From assembly GCA_030998225.1 (NCBI GenBank), contig JAPYXD010000519.1, positions 682,001 through 746,000 of the forward strand: a stretch of 64,000 nt of DNA, given 5' to 3'. The notes under the pieces were generated by a model. The model was not told the origin of the DNA and made no database searches. It saw nothing but the letters and a program-made list of their open reading frames with translations. Below are positions 27,501 through 39,640 of this stretch, in pieces. This stretch comes from Diplolepis rosae (taxonomy: Eukaryota > Arthropoda > Insecta > Hymenoptera > Diplolepididae). Positions within the stretch are counted from its first letter, which is position 1. Every line of letters begins with the position of its first letter. Both the position numbers and the translations under genes were made by a program.

Positions 27501-30500
27501 TACCCGGCCCTACCTGGATCCTATCTGGCATTATGAACCAGAAAATATAATTCATAAATATGTTTCTGCCCGGATCCTATATGGTTTTATGTAAGGCAGT
27601 TTGCGTCTTGTGAATTTTTAAGCTAAAAGTGAATATGCTACCCGGCCCTACCTGGATCCTATCTGGCATTAGGAACCAGAAAATATAATGCATAAATATT
27701 TTTCTGCCCGGATCCTATATGGATTTATGTAAGGCAGTTTGCGTCTTGTGAATTTTTAAGCTAAAAGTAAATCTTCTACCCGGCCCTACCAAGCTACTAT
27801 CTGGCATTAGGATCCAGAAATAGAAATGCCAAAATATGTTTCTACCCGGTTCCCATCAGGTTTTCTGTGATGCAGTTTTTGTCGTGTAAATTTTTAAGCT
27901 AAAAGTGAATCTGTACCCGGCCTTACCAGGTTACCATCTGGCATTAGGATCCACAAATGAAAATGCAAGTATATGATTCTACCGGTTTCCTATCTGGATT
28001 TCTGTAAGGCAGTTGCTGTCTTGTGTATTTTTAAGATAAAAGTAAATCTGCTACCCGCTCTTACCTGGTTCCTATCTCGCATAAGGATCATGAAATTGGA
28101 ATGCAAAAATATGGTTCTCCCCGGATCTTGTCTGGATTCTACAAGGCAGTTGGTATCTTGTTAATTTTTAAGCTAAAAGTAAATCTGCTACCCGGCCCTA
28201 ACTGGATCCTATCTGGCATTACGAACCAGAAAATATAATTCATAAATATGTTTCTCCCCGCATCTTGTCTGGTTTCTATAAGGCATTTTGAGTCTTGTGA
28301 ATTTTTAAACTAAAAGTGAATATGATACCCGGCTCTACCTGGTTCCTATCTGGCATTAGGATCCACAAATGACAATGCAAGTATATGTTTCTACACGGAT
28401 CCTATCTGGTTTTCTGTGATGCAGTTGTTGTCTTGTAAATTTTTAAGTTAAAGTAAATCTGCTACCCGGCCCTACCTGGATCCTATCTGTCATTAGGAAC
28501 CAGAAAATATAATGCATAAATATTTTTCTGCCCGGATCCTATATGGATTTATGTAAGGCAGTTTGCGTCTTGTGAATTTTTAAGCTAAAATTAAATCTGC
28601 TATCCGGCCTTACCAGGTTACTATCTATCATTGGGATTCCGAAATTAAAATGCAAAAATATGTTTCTACCCTGATCCTATATGCTTTTCTGTAAGGCAGT
28701 TTGCGTCTTGTGAATTTTTAAGCTAAAAGTAAATCTGCTACCCGGCCCTACCAAGCTACTATCTGGCATTAGGATCCAGAAATAGAAATGCCAAAATATG
28801 TTTCTACCCGGTTCCCATCAGGTTTTCTGTGATGCAGTTTTTGTCGTGTAAATTTTTAAGCTAAAAGTGAATCTGTACCCGGCCTTACCAGGTTACCATC
28901 TGGCATTAGGATCCACAAATGAAAATGCAAGTATATGATTCTACCGGTTTCCTATCTGGATTTCTGTAAGGCAGTTGCTGTCTTGTGTATTTTTAAGATA
29001 AAAGTAAATCTGCTACCCGCTCTTACCTGGTTCCTATCTCGCATAAGGATCATGAAATTGGAATGCAAAAATATGTTTCTCCCCGGATCTTGTCTGGATT
29101 CTATAAGGCAGTTGGAATCTTGTTAATTTTTAAGCTAAAAGTAAATCTGCTACCCGGCCCTACCTGGATCCTATCTGGCATTACGAACCAGAAAATATAA
29201 TTCATAAATATGTTTCTCCCCGAATCTTGTCTGGTTTCTATAAGGCATTTTGAGTCTTGTGAATTTTTAAACTAAAAGCGAATATGATACCCGGCTCTAC
29301 CTGGTTCCTATCTGGCATTAGGATCCACAAATGACAATGCAAGTATATGTTTCTACACGGATCCTATCTGGTTTTCTGTAAGGCAGTTTGCGTCTTGTCC
29401 ATTTTTAAGCTAAAAGTGAATCTGGCATTAGGATTCAGAAATCAAAATCCAAAAATATATTTCTAACCGGATCTAATTTGATTTCTATAAGGCAGTTGGC
29501 GGCTTGTGAATTTTTAAGCTAAAAGTGAATATGCTACACGGCCCTACCTGGATCCTATCTGGCATTATGAACCAGAAAATATAATTCATAAATATGTTTC
29601 TCCCCGAATCTTGTCTGGTTTCTATAAGGCATTTTGTGTCTTGTGAATTTTTAAACTAAAAGTGAATATGATACCCGGCTCTACCTGGTTCCTATCTGGC
29701 ATTAGGATCCACAAATGACAATGCAATATATGTTTCTACACGGATCCTATCTGGTTTTCTGTAAGGCAGTTTGCGTCTTGTGCATTCTTAAGCTAAAAGT
29801 GAATCTGGCATTAGGATTCAGAAATCAAAATCCAAAAATATATTTCTAACCGGATCTAATTTGATTTCTATAAGGCAGTTGGCGGCTTTTGAATTTTTAA
29901 GCTAAAAGTGAATATGCTACCCGGCCCTACCTGGATCCTATCTGGCATTAGGAACCAGAAAATATAATGCATAAATATTTTTCTGCCCGGATCCTATATG
30001 GATTTATGTAAGGCAGTTTGCGTCTTGTGAATTTTTAAGCTAAAATTAAATCTGCTATCCGGCCTTACCAGGTTACTATCTATCATTGGGATTCCGAAAT
30101 TAAAATGCAAAAATATGTTTCTACCCTGATCCTATATGCTTTTCTGTAAGGCTGTTTGCGTCTTGTGAATTTTTAAGCTAAAAGTAAATCTGCTACCCGG
30201 CCCTACCAAGCTACTATCTGGCATTAGGATCCAGAAATAGAAATGCCAAAATATGTTTCTACCCGGTTCCCATCAGGTTGTCTGTAAGGCAGTTTACGTG
30301 CTGTGAATTTTTAAGCTAAAAGTGAATCTGTACCCGGCCTTACCAGGTTACCATCTGGCATTAGGATCCACAAATGAAAATTCAAGTATATGATTCTACC
30401 GGTTTCCTATCTGGATTTCTGTAAGGCAGTTGCTGTCTTGTGTATTTTTAAGATAAAAGTAAATCTGCTACCCGCTCTTACCTGGTTCCTATCTCGCATA

Positions 30501-33500
30501 AGGATCATGAAATTGGAATTCAAAAATATGTTTCTCCCCGGATCTTGTCTGGATTCTATAAGGCAGTTGGAATCATGTTAATTTTTAAGCTAAAAGTGAA
30601 TATGCTACCCGGCCCTACCTGGATCGTATCTGGCATTATGAACCAGAAAATATAATTCATAAATATGTTTCTCCCCGAATCTTGTCTGGTTTCTATAAGG
30701 CATTTTGTGTCTTGTGAATTTTTAAACTAAAAGTGAATATGATACCCGGCTCTACCTGGTTCCTATCTGGCATTAGGATCCACAAATGACAATGCAATAT
30801 ATGTTTCTACACGGATCCTATCTGGTTTTCTGTAAGGCAGTTTGCGTCTTGTGCATTTTTAAGCTAAAAGTGAATCTGGCATTAGGATTCAGAAATCAAA
30901 ATCCAAAAATATATTTCTAACCGGATCTAATTTGATTTCTATAAGGCAGTTGGCGGCTTTTGAATTTTTAAGCTAAAAGTGAATATGCTACCCGGCCCTA
31001 CCTGGATCCTATCTGGCATTATGAACCAGAAAATATAATGCATAAATATGTTTCTCCCCGATTCTTGTCTGGTTTCTATAAGGCATTTTGCGTCTTGTGA
31101 ATTTTTAAGCTAAAAGTGAATATGCTACCCGGCCCTCCCTGGATCCTATCTGACATTAGGAACCAGAAAATATAATGCATAAATATGTTTCTCCCCGTAT
31201 CTTGTCTGGTTACTATAAGGCATTTCGGGTCTTGTGAATTTTTAAGGTAAATGTGAATATGATACCCGGCTCTACCTGTTTCCTATCTGGCATTAGGATC
31301 CACAAATGAAAATGCAAGAATATGATTCAACCCGGATCCTATCTGGTTTTCTGTAATGCAGTTGCTGTCTTGTGAATTTTTAAGCTAAAAGTGAATATGC
31401 TACCCGGCCCTACCTGGATCCTATCTGGCATTAGGAACCAGAAAATATAATGCATAAATATGTTTCTCCCCGAATCTTGTCTGGTTTCTATAAGGCATTT
31501 TGAGTCTTGTGAATTTTTAAACTAAAAGTGAATATGATACCCGGCTCTACCTGGTTCCTATCTGGCATTAGGATCCACAAATGAAAATGCAAGAATATGA
31601 TTCAACCCGGATCCGATCTGGTTTTCTGTAATGCAGTTGCTGTCTTCTGAATTTTTAAGCTAAAAGTAAATCTGCTACCCGGCCCTACCTGGATCCTATC
31701 TGGCATTATGAACCAGAAAATATAATTCATAAATATGTTTCTCCCCGAATCTTGTCTGGTTTCTATAAGGCATTTTGAGTCTTGTGAATTTTTAAACTAA
31801 AAGTGAATATGATACCCGGCTCTACCTGGTTCCTATCTGGCATTAGGATCCACAAATGACAATGCAAGTATATGTTTCTACACGGATCCTATCTGGTTTT
31901 CTGCAAGGCAGTTTGCGTCTTGTGCATTTTTAAGCTAAAAGTGAATCTGGCATTAGGATTCAGAAATCAAAATCCAAAAATATATTTCTAACCGGATCTA
32001 ATTTGATTTCTATAAGGCAGTTGGCGGCTTGTGAATTTTTAAGCTAAAAGTGAATATGCTACACGGCCCTACCTGGATCCTATCTGGCATTATGAAGCAG
32101 AAATATAATTCAAAAATATGTTTCTCCCTGAATCTTGTCTGGTTTCTATAAGGCATTTTGAGTCTTGTGAATTTTTAAACTAAAAGCGAATATGATTCCC
32201 GGCTCTACCTGGTTCCTATCTGGCATTAGGATCCACAAATGACAATGCAAGTATATGTTTCTACACGGATCCTATCTGGTTTTCTATAAGGCATTTTGAG
32301 TCTTGTGAATTTTTAAACTAAAAGTGAATATGATACCCGGCTCTACCTGGTTCCTATCTGGCATTAGGATCCACAAATGAAAATGCAAGAATATGATTCA
32401 ACCCGGATCCGATCTGGTTTTCTGTAATGCAGTTGCTGTCTTCTGAATTTTTAAGCTAAAAGTAAATCTGCTACCCGGCCCTACCTGGATCCTATCTGGC
32501 ATTATGAACCAGAAAATATAATTCATAAATATGTTTCTCCCCGAATCTTGTCTGGTTTCTATAAGGCATTTTGAGTCTTGTGAATTTTTAAACTAAAAGT
32601 GAATATGATACCCGGCTCTACCTGGTTCCTATCTGGCATTAGGATCCACAAATGACAATGCAAGTATATGTTTCTACACGGATCCTATCTGGTTTTCTGC
32701 AAGGCAGTTTGCGTCTTGTGCATTTTTAAGCTAAAAGTGAATCTGGCATTAGGATTCAGAAATCAAAATCCAAAAATATATTTCTAACCGGATCTAATTT
32801 GATTTCGATAAGGCAGTTGTTGTCTTGTGAATTTTTAAGCTAAAAGTAAATCTGCTACCCGGCCCTACCTGGATCCTATCTGGCATTAGGAACCAGAAAA
32901 TATAATGCATAAATATGTTTCTCCCCGTATCTTGTCTGGTTTCTATAAGGCATTTTTGCGTCTTGTGAATTTTTAAGGTAAATGTGAATATGAGACCCGG
33001 CTCTACCTGGTTCCTATCTGGCATTAGGATCCACAAATGACAATGCAAGTATATGTTTCTACACGGATCCTATCTGGTTTTCTGTGATGCAGTTGTTGTC
33101 TTGTAAATTTTTAAGTTAAAGTAAATCTGCTACCCGGCCCTACCTGGATCCTATCTGGCATTAGGAACCAGAAAATATAATTCATAAATATGTTTCTCCC
33201 CGAATCTTGTCTGGTTTCTATAAGGCATTTTGCGTCTTGTGAATTTTTAAGCTAAAAGTGAATATGATACCCGGCTCTACCTGGTTCCTATCTGGCATTA
33301 GGATCCACAAATGACAATGCAAGTATATGTTTCTACACGGATCCTATCTGGTTTTCTGTGATGCAGTTGTTGTCTTGTAAATTTTTAAGTTAAAGTAAAT
33401 CTGCTACCCGGCCCTACCTGTTTCCTATCTGGCATAATGATCCAGAAAATACAATGCATAAATATGTTTCTCCACGGATCTTGTCCGGATTCTATAAGGC

Positions 33501-36500
33501 AGTTGGAATCTTGTTAATTTTTAAGATAAAAGTAAATCTCCTACGCGGCCTTACTAGATTCCTATCTGGCATTATGATGCAGAAATTAAAAGGCAAATAT
33601 ATGTTTCTGCCCGGATCCTATCTGCTTTTCTGTAAGGCAGTTCGCGACTTGTTAATTTTAAAGATGAATGAAAATTGGCTACCCGGCATTACCATGTTCA
33701 TATCTGGCATTAATATCCAGAAATAGAAATTCCAAAATATGTATCTACCCGGATCTAGTCAGGTTTTCTGTAAGGCAGTTTGCGTCTTGTGCATTTTTAA
33801 GCTAAAAGTAAATCTGCTACCCGGCCCTCCCTGGATCCTATCTGGCACGAGTGACCAGAAAATATAATGCATAAATATGTTTCTCCCCGGATCTTGTCTG
33901 GTTTCTATAAGGCATTTGCGTCTTGTGAATTTTTAAGCTAAAAGTGAATATGCTAGCCGGCCTTACCAGGTTACCTTCTGGCATTAGGATCCACAAATGA
34001 AAATGCAAGAATATGATTCAACCCGGATCCTATCTGGTTTTCTGTAATGCAGTTGCTGTCTTGTGAATTTTTAAGCTAAAAGTAAATCTGCTACCCGGCC
34101 CTACCTGGATCCTATCTGGCATTATGAACCAGAAAATATAATTCATAAATATGTTTCTCCCCGAATCTTGTCTGGTTTCTATAAGGCATTTTGAGTCATG
34201 TGAATTTTTAAACTAAAAGTGAATATGATACCCGGCTCTACCTGGTTCCTATCTGGCATTAGGATCCACAAATGACAATGCAATATATGTTTCTACACGG
34301 ATCCTATCTGGTTTTCTGTAAGGCAGTTTGCGTCTTGTGCATTTTTAAGCTAAAAGTGAATCTGGCATTAGGATTCAGGAATCAAAATCCAAAAATATAT
34401 TTCTAACCGGATCTAATTTGATTTCTATAAGGCATTTTGTGTCTTGTGAATTTTTAAACTAAAAGTGAATATGCTACCCGGCCCTACCTGGATCCTATCT
34501 GGCATTAGGAACCAGAAAATATAATGCATAAATATGTTTCTCCCCGATTCTTGTCTGGTTTCTATAAGGCATTTTGCGTCTTGTGAATTTTTAAGCTAAA
34601 AGTGAATATGCTACCCGGCCCTCCCTGGATCCTATCTGACATTAGGAACCAGAAAATATAATGCATAAATATGTTTCTCCCCGTATCTTGTCTGGTTACT
34701 ATAAGGCATTTTGAGTCTTGTGAATTTTTAAACTAAAAGTGAATATGATACCCGGCTCTACCTGGTTCCTATCTGGCATTAGGATCCACAAATGAAAATG
34801 CAAGAATATGATTCAACCCGGATCCGATCTGGTTTTCTGTAATGCAGTTGCTGTCTTCTGAATTTTTAAGCTAAAAGTAAATCTGCTACCCGGCCCTACC
34901 TGTATACTATCTGGCATTATGAACCACAAAATATAATTCATAAATATGTTTCTCCCCGAATCATGTCTGGTTTCTATAATGCATTTTAAGCCTTGTGAAT
35001 TTTTAAACTAAAAGTGAATATGATACCCGGCTCTACCTGGTTCCTATCTGGCATTACGAACCACAAATGCCAATGCAAGTATATGTTAGTACACGGATCC
35101 AATCTGGTTTTCTGTAAGGCAGTTTGCGTCTTGTGCATTTTTAAGCTAAAAGTGAATCTGGCATTGGGATTCAGAAATCAAAATCCAAAAATATATTTCT
35201 AACCGGATCTAATTTGATTTCTATAAGGCAGTTGTTGTCTTGTAAATTTTTAAGCTAAAAGTAAATCTGCTACCCGGCCCTACCTGGATCCTATCTGGCA
35301 CGGGGGACCAGAAAATATAATTCATAAATATGTTTCTCCCCGGATCTTGTCTGGTTACTATAAGGCATTTGCGTCATGTGAATTTTTAAGCTAAAAGTGA
35401 AGATGCTAGCCGGCCTTACCAGGTTACCTTCTGGCATTAGGATCCACAACTGAAAATGCAAGAATATGATTCAACCCGGATCCGATCTGGTTTTCTGTAG
35501 TGCAGTTGCTGTCTTGTGAATTTTAAAGCTAAAAGTAAATCTGCTACCCGGCCCTACCTGGATCCTATCTGGCTTTATGAACCAGAAAATATAATTCATA
35601 TATATGTTTCTCCCCGAATCTTGTCTGGTTTCTATAAGGCATTTTGAGTCTTGTGAATTTTTAAACTAAAAGTGAATATGATACCCGGCTCTACCTGGTT
35701 CCTATCTGGCATTAGGATCCACAAATGACAATGCAAGTATATGTTTCTACACGGATCCTATCTGGTTTTCTGTAAGGCAGTTTGCGTCTTGTGCATTTTT
35801 AAGCTAAAAGTGAATCTGGCATTAGGATTCAGAAATCAAAATCCAAAAATATATTTCTAACCGGATCTAATTTGATTTCTATAAGGCAGTTGGCGGCTTG
35901 TGAATTTTTAAGCTAAAAGTAAATCTGCTACCCGGCCCTACCTGGATCCTATCTGGCATTATGAACCAGAAAATATAATTCATAAATATGTTTCTCCCCG
36001 AATCTTGTCTGGTTTCTATAAGGCATTTTGAGTCTTGTGAATTTTTAAACTAAAAGTGAATATGATACCCGGCTCTACCTGGTTCCTATCTGGCATTAGG
36101 ATCCACAAATGACAATGCAAGTATATGTTAGTACACGGATCCAATCTGGTTTTCTGTAAGGCAGTTTGCGCCTTGTGCATTTTTAAGCTAAAAGTGAATC
36201 TGGCATTAGGATTCAGAAATCAAAATCCAAAAATATATTTCTAACCGGATCTAATTTGATCTCTATAAGGCAGTTGTTGTCTTGTAAATTTTTAATCTAA
36301 AAGTAAATCTGCTATCGGCCCTACCTGGATCCTATCTGGCATTATGAACCAGAAAATATAATGCATAAATATGTTTCTCCCCGTATCTTGTCTGGTTACT
36401 ATAAGGCATTTTGCGTCTTGTGAATTTTTAATGTAAATGTGAATATGATACCCGGCTCTACCTGGTTCCTATCTGGCATTAGGATCCACAAATGACAATG

Positions 36501-38677
36501 CAAGTATACGTTTCTACACGGATCCTATCTGGTTTTCTGTGATGCAGTTGTTGTCTTGTAAATTTTTAAGTTAAAGTAAATCTGCTACCCGGCCCTACCT
36601 GGATCCTATCTGGCATTATGAACCAGAAAATATAATTCATAAATATGTTTCTCCCCGAATCTTGTCTGGTTTCTATAAGGCATTTTGCGTCTTGTGAATT
36701 TTTAAGCTAAAAGTGAATATGATACCCGGCTCTACCTGGTTCCTATCTGGCATTAGGATCCACAAATGACAATGCAAGTATATGTTTCTACACGGATCCT
36801 ATCTGGTTTTCTGTGATGCAGTTGTTTCCTTTTAATTTTTTATGTTAAAGTAAATCTGCTACCCGGCCCTACCTGGATCCTATCTGGCATTAGGAACCAG
36901 AAAATATAATGCATAAATATGTTTCTCCACGGATCTTGTCCGGATTCTATAAGGCAGTTGGAATCTTGTTAATTTTTAAGATAAAAAAGTAAATCTCCTA
37001 CCCGGCCTTACTATATTCCTATCTGGCATTATGATGCAGAAATTAAAAGGCAAATATATGTTTCTGTCCGGATCCTATCTGCTTTTCTGTAAGGCAGTTC
37101 GCAAATTGTTAATTTTAAAGATGAATGAAAATTGGCTACCCGGCATTACCATGTTCATATCTGGCATTAATATCCAGAATCAGAAATTCCAAAATATGTA
37201 TCTACCCGGATCTAGTCAGGTTTTCTGTAAGGCAGTTTGCGACTTGTGCATTTTTAAGCTAAAAGTAAATCTGCTACCCGGCCCTCCCTGGATCCTATCC
37301 GGCACGAGGGACCAGAAAATATAATGCATAAATATGTTTCTCCCCGGATCTTGTCTGGTTTCTATAAGGCATTTGCGTCTTGTGAATTTTTAAGCTAAAA
37401 GTGAATATGCTAGCCGGCCTTACCAGGTTACCTTCTGGCATTAGGATGCACAAATGAAAATGCAAGAATATGATTCAACCCGGATCCTATCTGGTTTTCT
37501 GTAATGCAGTTGCTGTCTTGTGAATTTTTAAGCTAAAAGTAAATCTGCTACCCGGCCCTACCTGGATCCTATCTGGCATTATGAACCAGAAAATATAATT
37601 CATAAATATGTTTCTCCCCGCATCTTGTCTGGTTTCTATAAGGCATTTTGAGTCTTGTGAATTTTTAAACTAAAAGTGAATATGATACCCGGCTCTACCT
37701 GGTTCCTATCTGGCATTAGGATCCACAAATGACAATGCAATATATGTTTCTACACGGATCCTATCTGGTTTTCTGTAAGGCAGTTTGCGTCTTGTGCATT
37801 TTTAAGCTAAAAGTGAATCTGGCATTGGGATTCAGAAATCAAAATCCAAAAATATATTTCTAACCGGATCTAATTTGATTTCTATAAGGCAGTTGTTGTC
37901 TTGTAAATTTTTAAGCTAAAAGTAAATCTGCTACCCGGCCCTACCTGGATCCTATCTGGCATTAGGAGCCAGAAAATATAATGCATAAATATGTTTCTCC
38001 CCGGATCTTGTCTGGTTACTATAAGGCATATGCGTCATGTGAATTCTTAAGCTAAAAGTGAATATGCTAGCCGGCCTTACCAGGTTACCTTCTGGCATTA
38101 GGATGCACAAATGAAAATGCAAGAATATGATTCAACCCGGATCCGATCTGGTTTTCTGTAATGCAGTTGCTGTCTTGTGAATTTTTAAGCTTAATGTAAA
38201 TCTGCTACCCGGCCCTACCTGGATCCTATCTGGCATTATGAACCACAAAATATAATTCATAAATATGTTTCTCCCCGAATCTTGTCTGGTTTCTATAAGG
38301 CATTTTGAGTCTTGTGAATTTTTAAACTAAAAGTGAATATGATACCCGGCTCTACCTGGTTCCTATCTGGCATTAGGATCCACAAATGACAATGCAAGTA
38401 TATGTTTCTACACGGATCCTATCTGGTTTTCTGTAAGGCAGTTTGCGTCTTGTGCATTTTTAAGCTAAGAGTGAATCTGGCATTAGGATTCAGAAATCAA
38501 AATCCAAAAATATATTTCTAACCGGATCTAATTTGATTTCTATAAGGCAGTTGGCGCCTTGTGAATTTTTAAGCTAAAAGTGAATATGTTATCCGGCCCT
38601 ACCTGGATCCTATCTGGCATTATGAACCAGAAAATATAATTCAAAAATATGTTTTTCCCCGAATCTTGTCTGGTTTC
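18510..38677 (+). repeat. Subfamily A zone rich in trimeric higher-order repeats (about 383 bp)
   Basis: The commonest arrangement is full unit (GATACCCGGCTCTACC, ACAAATGACAATGC), short unit of about 109 bp (GGATTCAGAAATCAAAATCC), full unit (CCCTACCTGGATCC, ACCAGAAAATATAAT). The marker GATACCC recurs at 19094 and 19478 (384 bp), at 20684 and 21068 (384 bp), and in a clean run from 26214. The pattern is broken by B-like cassette fragments at 23.6-24.7, 27.9-30.6, 33.5-33.7 and 36.9-37.2 kb. There is also a 796-bp-offset repeat, seen from the marker GTCTTCTGA at 31642 and 32438. No gene is seen in this 20 kb. Confidence 0.85.
26214..27744 (+). repeat. Run of tandem 383-bp trimers
   Basis: The start marker GATACCC occurs at 26214, 26596, 26979 and 27362, giving spacings of 382, 383 and 383 bp. 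Each trimer holds full, short and full units, many with the shortened junction GCAATATATG. This is the clearest local higher-order repeat in subfamily A. Adjacent copies differ by scattered substitutions such as TTAACCGG versus CTAACCGG near 26770. Confidence 0.85.
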
Positions 38678-38679
38678 TA
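38678..38679. repeat. TA target-site duplication, left
   Basis: The satellite reads GGTTTCTA up to here. The intact monomer elsewhere reads TTTCTATAAGGC, so TA has been duplicated on insertion, as in all Tc1/mariner elements. Confidence 0.93.
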
Positions 38680-38713
38680 AAGGGTTTCCCAATAGGGGTG
38701 ATATGATTTTGAA
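38680..38713 (+). repeat. Mariner left terminal inverted repeat
   Basis: 34 bp beginning AAGGGTTTCCCAATAG. It pairs with the reverse complement of 39404-39436, with one substitution at the 16th base (G versus A) and one extra A before TTTTGAA. Confidence 0.93.
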
Positions 38714-38791
38714 TGTCCCTATCGGGCTCATTTGAACTGAAATTTTTGACGTCTGCTGTCAGTTGTCATCAGTAAGGTTTGCCATTTAATC

Positions 38792-39322
38792 ATGAGTAGT
38801 TTCACGCTTCCACAACGTTTGGAAATTGTCCAATTATTTTATCAAAATTCGAGAAGTTTTGTCGGTGTTCAAAGAGCATATCGTGCAAAATATGGTCGTC
38901 ATTCTGCTCCATCCGCGCTCTCAATTCGTCGAATAATCGATAAGTTGGAGAGTGAATTTACTCTATTGGATACTAAGCCTAAAAATCGTATGCGTACCGC
39001 ACGTTCTACACAGAATATAGCCGCCGTACAGGCCAGTATCGAGGAAAACCGTGAATTGTCCGTGCCACGCCGATCTCAGGAATTGGGCCTGTCCAGGATG
39101 ACTACCTGGCGTATTTTGCGATTGGATCTTGGCCTGCATCCCTATAAGATGATTCTGGCCCAAGAACTGAAGCCTAATGACCATCGTTTGCGTCGGGAGT
39201 TCGCGGATTGGGCTCTGGAATCAATTGAAAATGATCCCAATTTTCATCAAAAAATCATCTTTTCTGATGAGGCGAATTTTTGGCTCAAGTCTCGGGGGAC
39301 ATTTGGCCGATATATTGTTTAA
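38792..39322 (+). pseudogene. Truncated Tc1/mariner transposase (DNA-binding half)
   Basis: Open frame of 176 residues. In a full element it would bind the terminal repeats and cut and rejoin DNA in the nucleus. Residues about 7-50 (PQRLEIVQLFY onward) look like the N-terminal helix-turn-helix of insect Tc1/mariner transposases. Residues about 90-115 (RRSQELGLSRMTTWRILR) look like a second helix-turn-helix. Residues 155-165 read IIFSDEANFWL, the usual setting of the first catalytic Asp (D159). After that the frame continues only as KSRGTFGRYIV and stops, so the second and third catalytic acidic residues are missing. Known family members run to roughly 340 residues. The ATG at 38792 is chosen because it is the first in frame and gives the usual short lead into the helix-turn-helix. 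At best it makes a DNA-binding fragment. Confidence 0.9.
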
Positions 39323-39329
39323 ATCATAA
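39287..39329 (+). pseudogene. Out-of-frame remnant of the transposase C-terminus
   Basis: Just past the FWL codons, reading from 39291 in the frame one base later than the main frame gives LGGHLADILFKS followed by a TAA at 39327-39329. A GGH-x-hydrophobic tail ending in FK plus one or two residues is typical of the end of these transposases. The internal deletion joined the region after the first catalytic Asp to the last dozen codons and shifted the frame. The junction therefore lies at about 39286-39293. The family comparison is from memory; the frame and the stop are read directly. Confidence 0.7.
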
Positions 39330-39350
39330 ATGGCATAGAATATCCAATAT

Positions 39351-39356
39351 AATAAA
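39351..39356 (+). promoter_or_regulatory. Possible polyadenylation signal of the mariner element
   Basis: AATAAA lies 22 bases after the C-terminal remnant's stop codon and inside the element, where a transposase transcript would end. AT-rich context makes chance occurrence possible. Confidence 0.45.
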
Positions 39357-39403
39357 AAAGATTTCGATCAATTCCGAATGAATATTCAGTGTTTTTTTTC
39401 AAT

Positions 39404-39436
39404 TTCAAAACATATCACCCTTATTGGGAAACCCTT
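39404..39436 (-). repeat. Mariner right terminal inverted repeat
   Basis: 33 bp ending TTATTGGGAAACCCTT. It is the inverted partner of 38680-38713. Confidence 0.93.
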
Positions 39437-39438
39437 TA
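39437..39438. repeat. TA target-site duplication, right
   Basis: TA directly after CCCTT and before TAAGGCATTTTG, where the interrupted monomer resumes in phase. Confidence 0.93.
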
Positions 39439-39609
39439 TAAGGCATTTTGAGTCTTGTGAATTTTTAAACTAAAAGTGAATATGATACCCGGCTCTACCT
39501 GGTTCCTATCTGGCATTAGGATCCACAAATGACAATGCAATATATGTTTCTACACGGATCCCATCTGGTTTTCTGTGATGCAGTTGCTGTCTTGTGAATT
39601 TTTAAGCTA

Positions 39610-39640
39610 AAAGTAAATCTGCTATTTCTAACCGGATCTA
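39610..39640 (+). repeat. Deletion junction in a monomer
   Basis: AAATCTGCTA runs directly into TTTCTAACCGGATC. The intervening GCTACCCGG to AAATATAT part of the unit is absent, so two different monomers have been joined across most of half a unit. I saw this junction only once in the window. Confidence 0.75.

Larger units (their letters stand above)
1..38677 (+). repeat. 138-bp satellite array, subfamily A
   Basis: Head-to-tail tandem repeat with a basic unit of 138 bp (some units 136-137 bp, some shortened to about 109 bp). Landmarks in order within a unit are GCTACCCGGCCCTACC, TATCTGGCATTAGG, ATATAATGCATAAATATG, a second GGATCCTATCTGG-like block, TTCTATAAGGCATTTTG, and CTTGTGAATTTTTAAGC. 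Subfamily A is marked by the ACCAGAAAATATAATGCAT and CCACAAATGACAATGCAAG variants and by GGCATTTTGCG or GGCATTTTGAG. All units I read are in the same orientation. No gene is embedded. Stop codons and single-base indels occur freely between units, so the sequence is not under coding constraint. The array stops at the TA target of the mariner insertion and resumes at 39439 in the same phase. Confidence 0.97.
38680..39436 (+). mobile_element. Tc1/mariner-superfamily element, internally deleted
   Basis: A 757-bp insertion in a satellite monomer. Both ends carry inverted repeats starting AAGGGTTTCCCAATA, flanked by TA on each side. Excising the element with one TA restores TTTCTATAAGGC exactly. 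Inside is one open frame (38792-39322) with the DNA-binding half of a Tc1/mariner transposase, followed by a remnant of the C-terminus and an AATAAA signal. An intact element of this kind would be expected at about 1.2-1.3 kb, so roughly 0.5 kb is missing from the middle. It cannot make a working transposase, but its ends look complete, so it could in principle have been moved by a full-length relative. Base composition and codon-like sequence differ clearly from the satellite on both sides. The superfamily is secure; the family name is not determined. Confidence 0.95.

Noticed and set aside
38963..39184. Minus-strand open frame inside the mariner element
   Set aside because: It is antisense to the clear transposase frame on the plus strand and shows no recognisable motif.
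38680..39436. Complete autonomous mariner element
   Set aside because: Only the first catalytic Asp is present, and the C-terminal tail is out of frame, so it cannot encode an active transposase.
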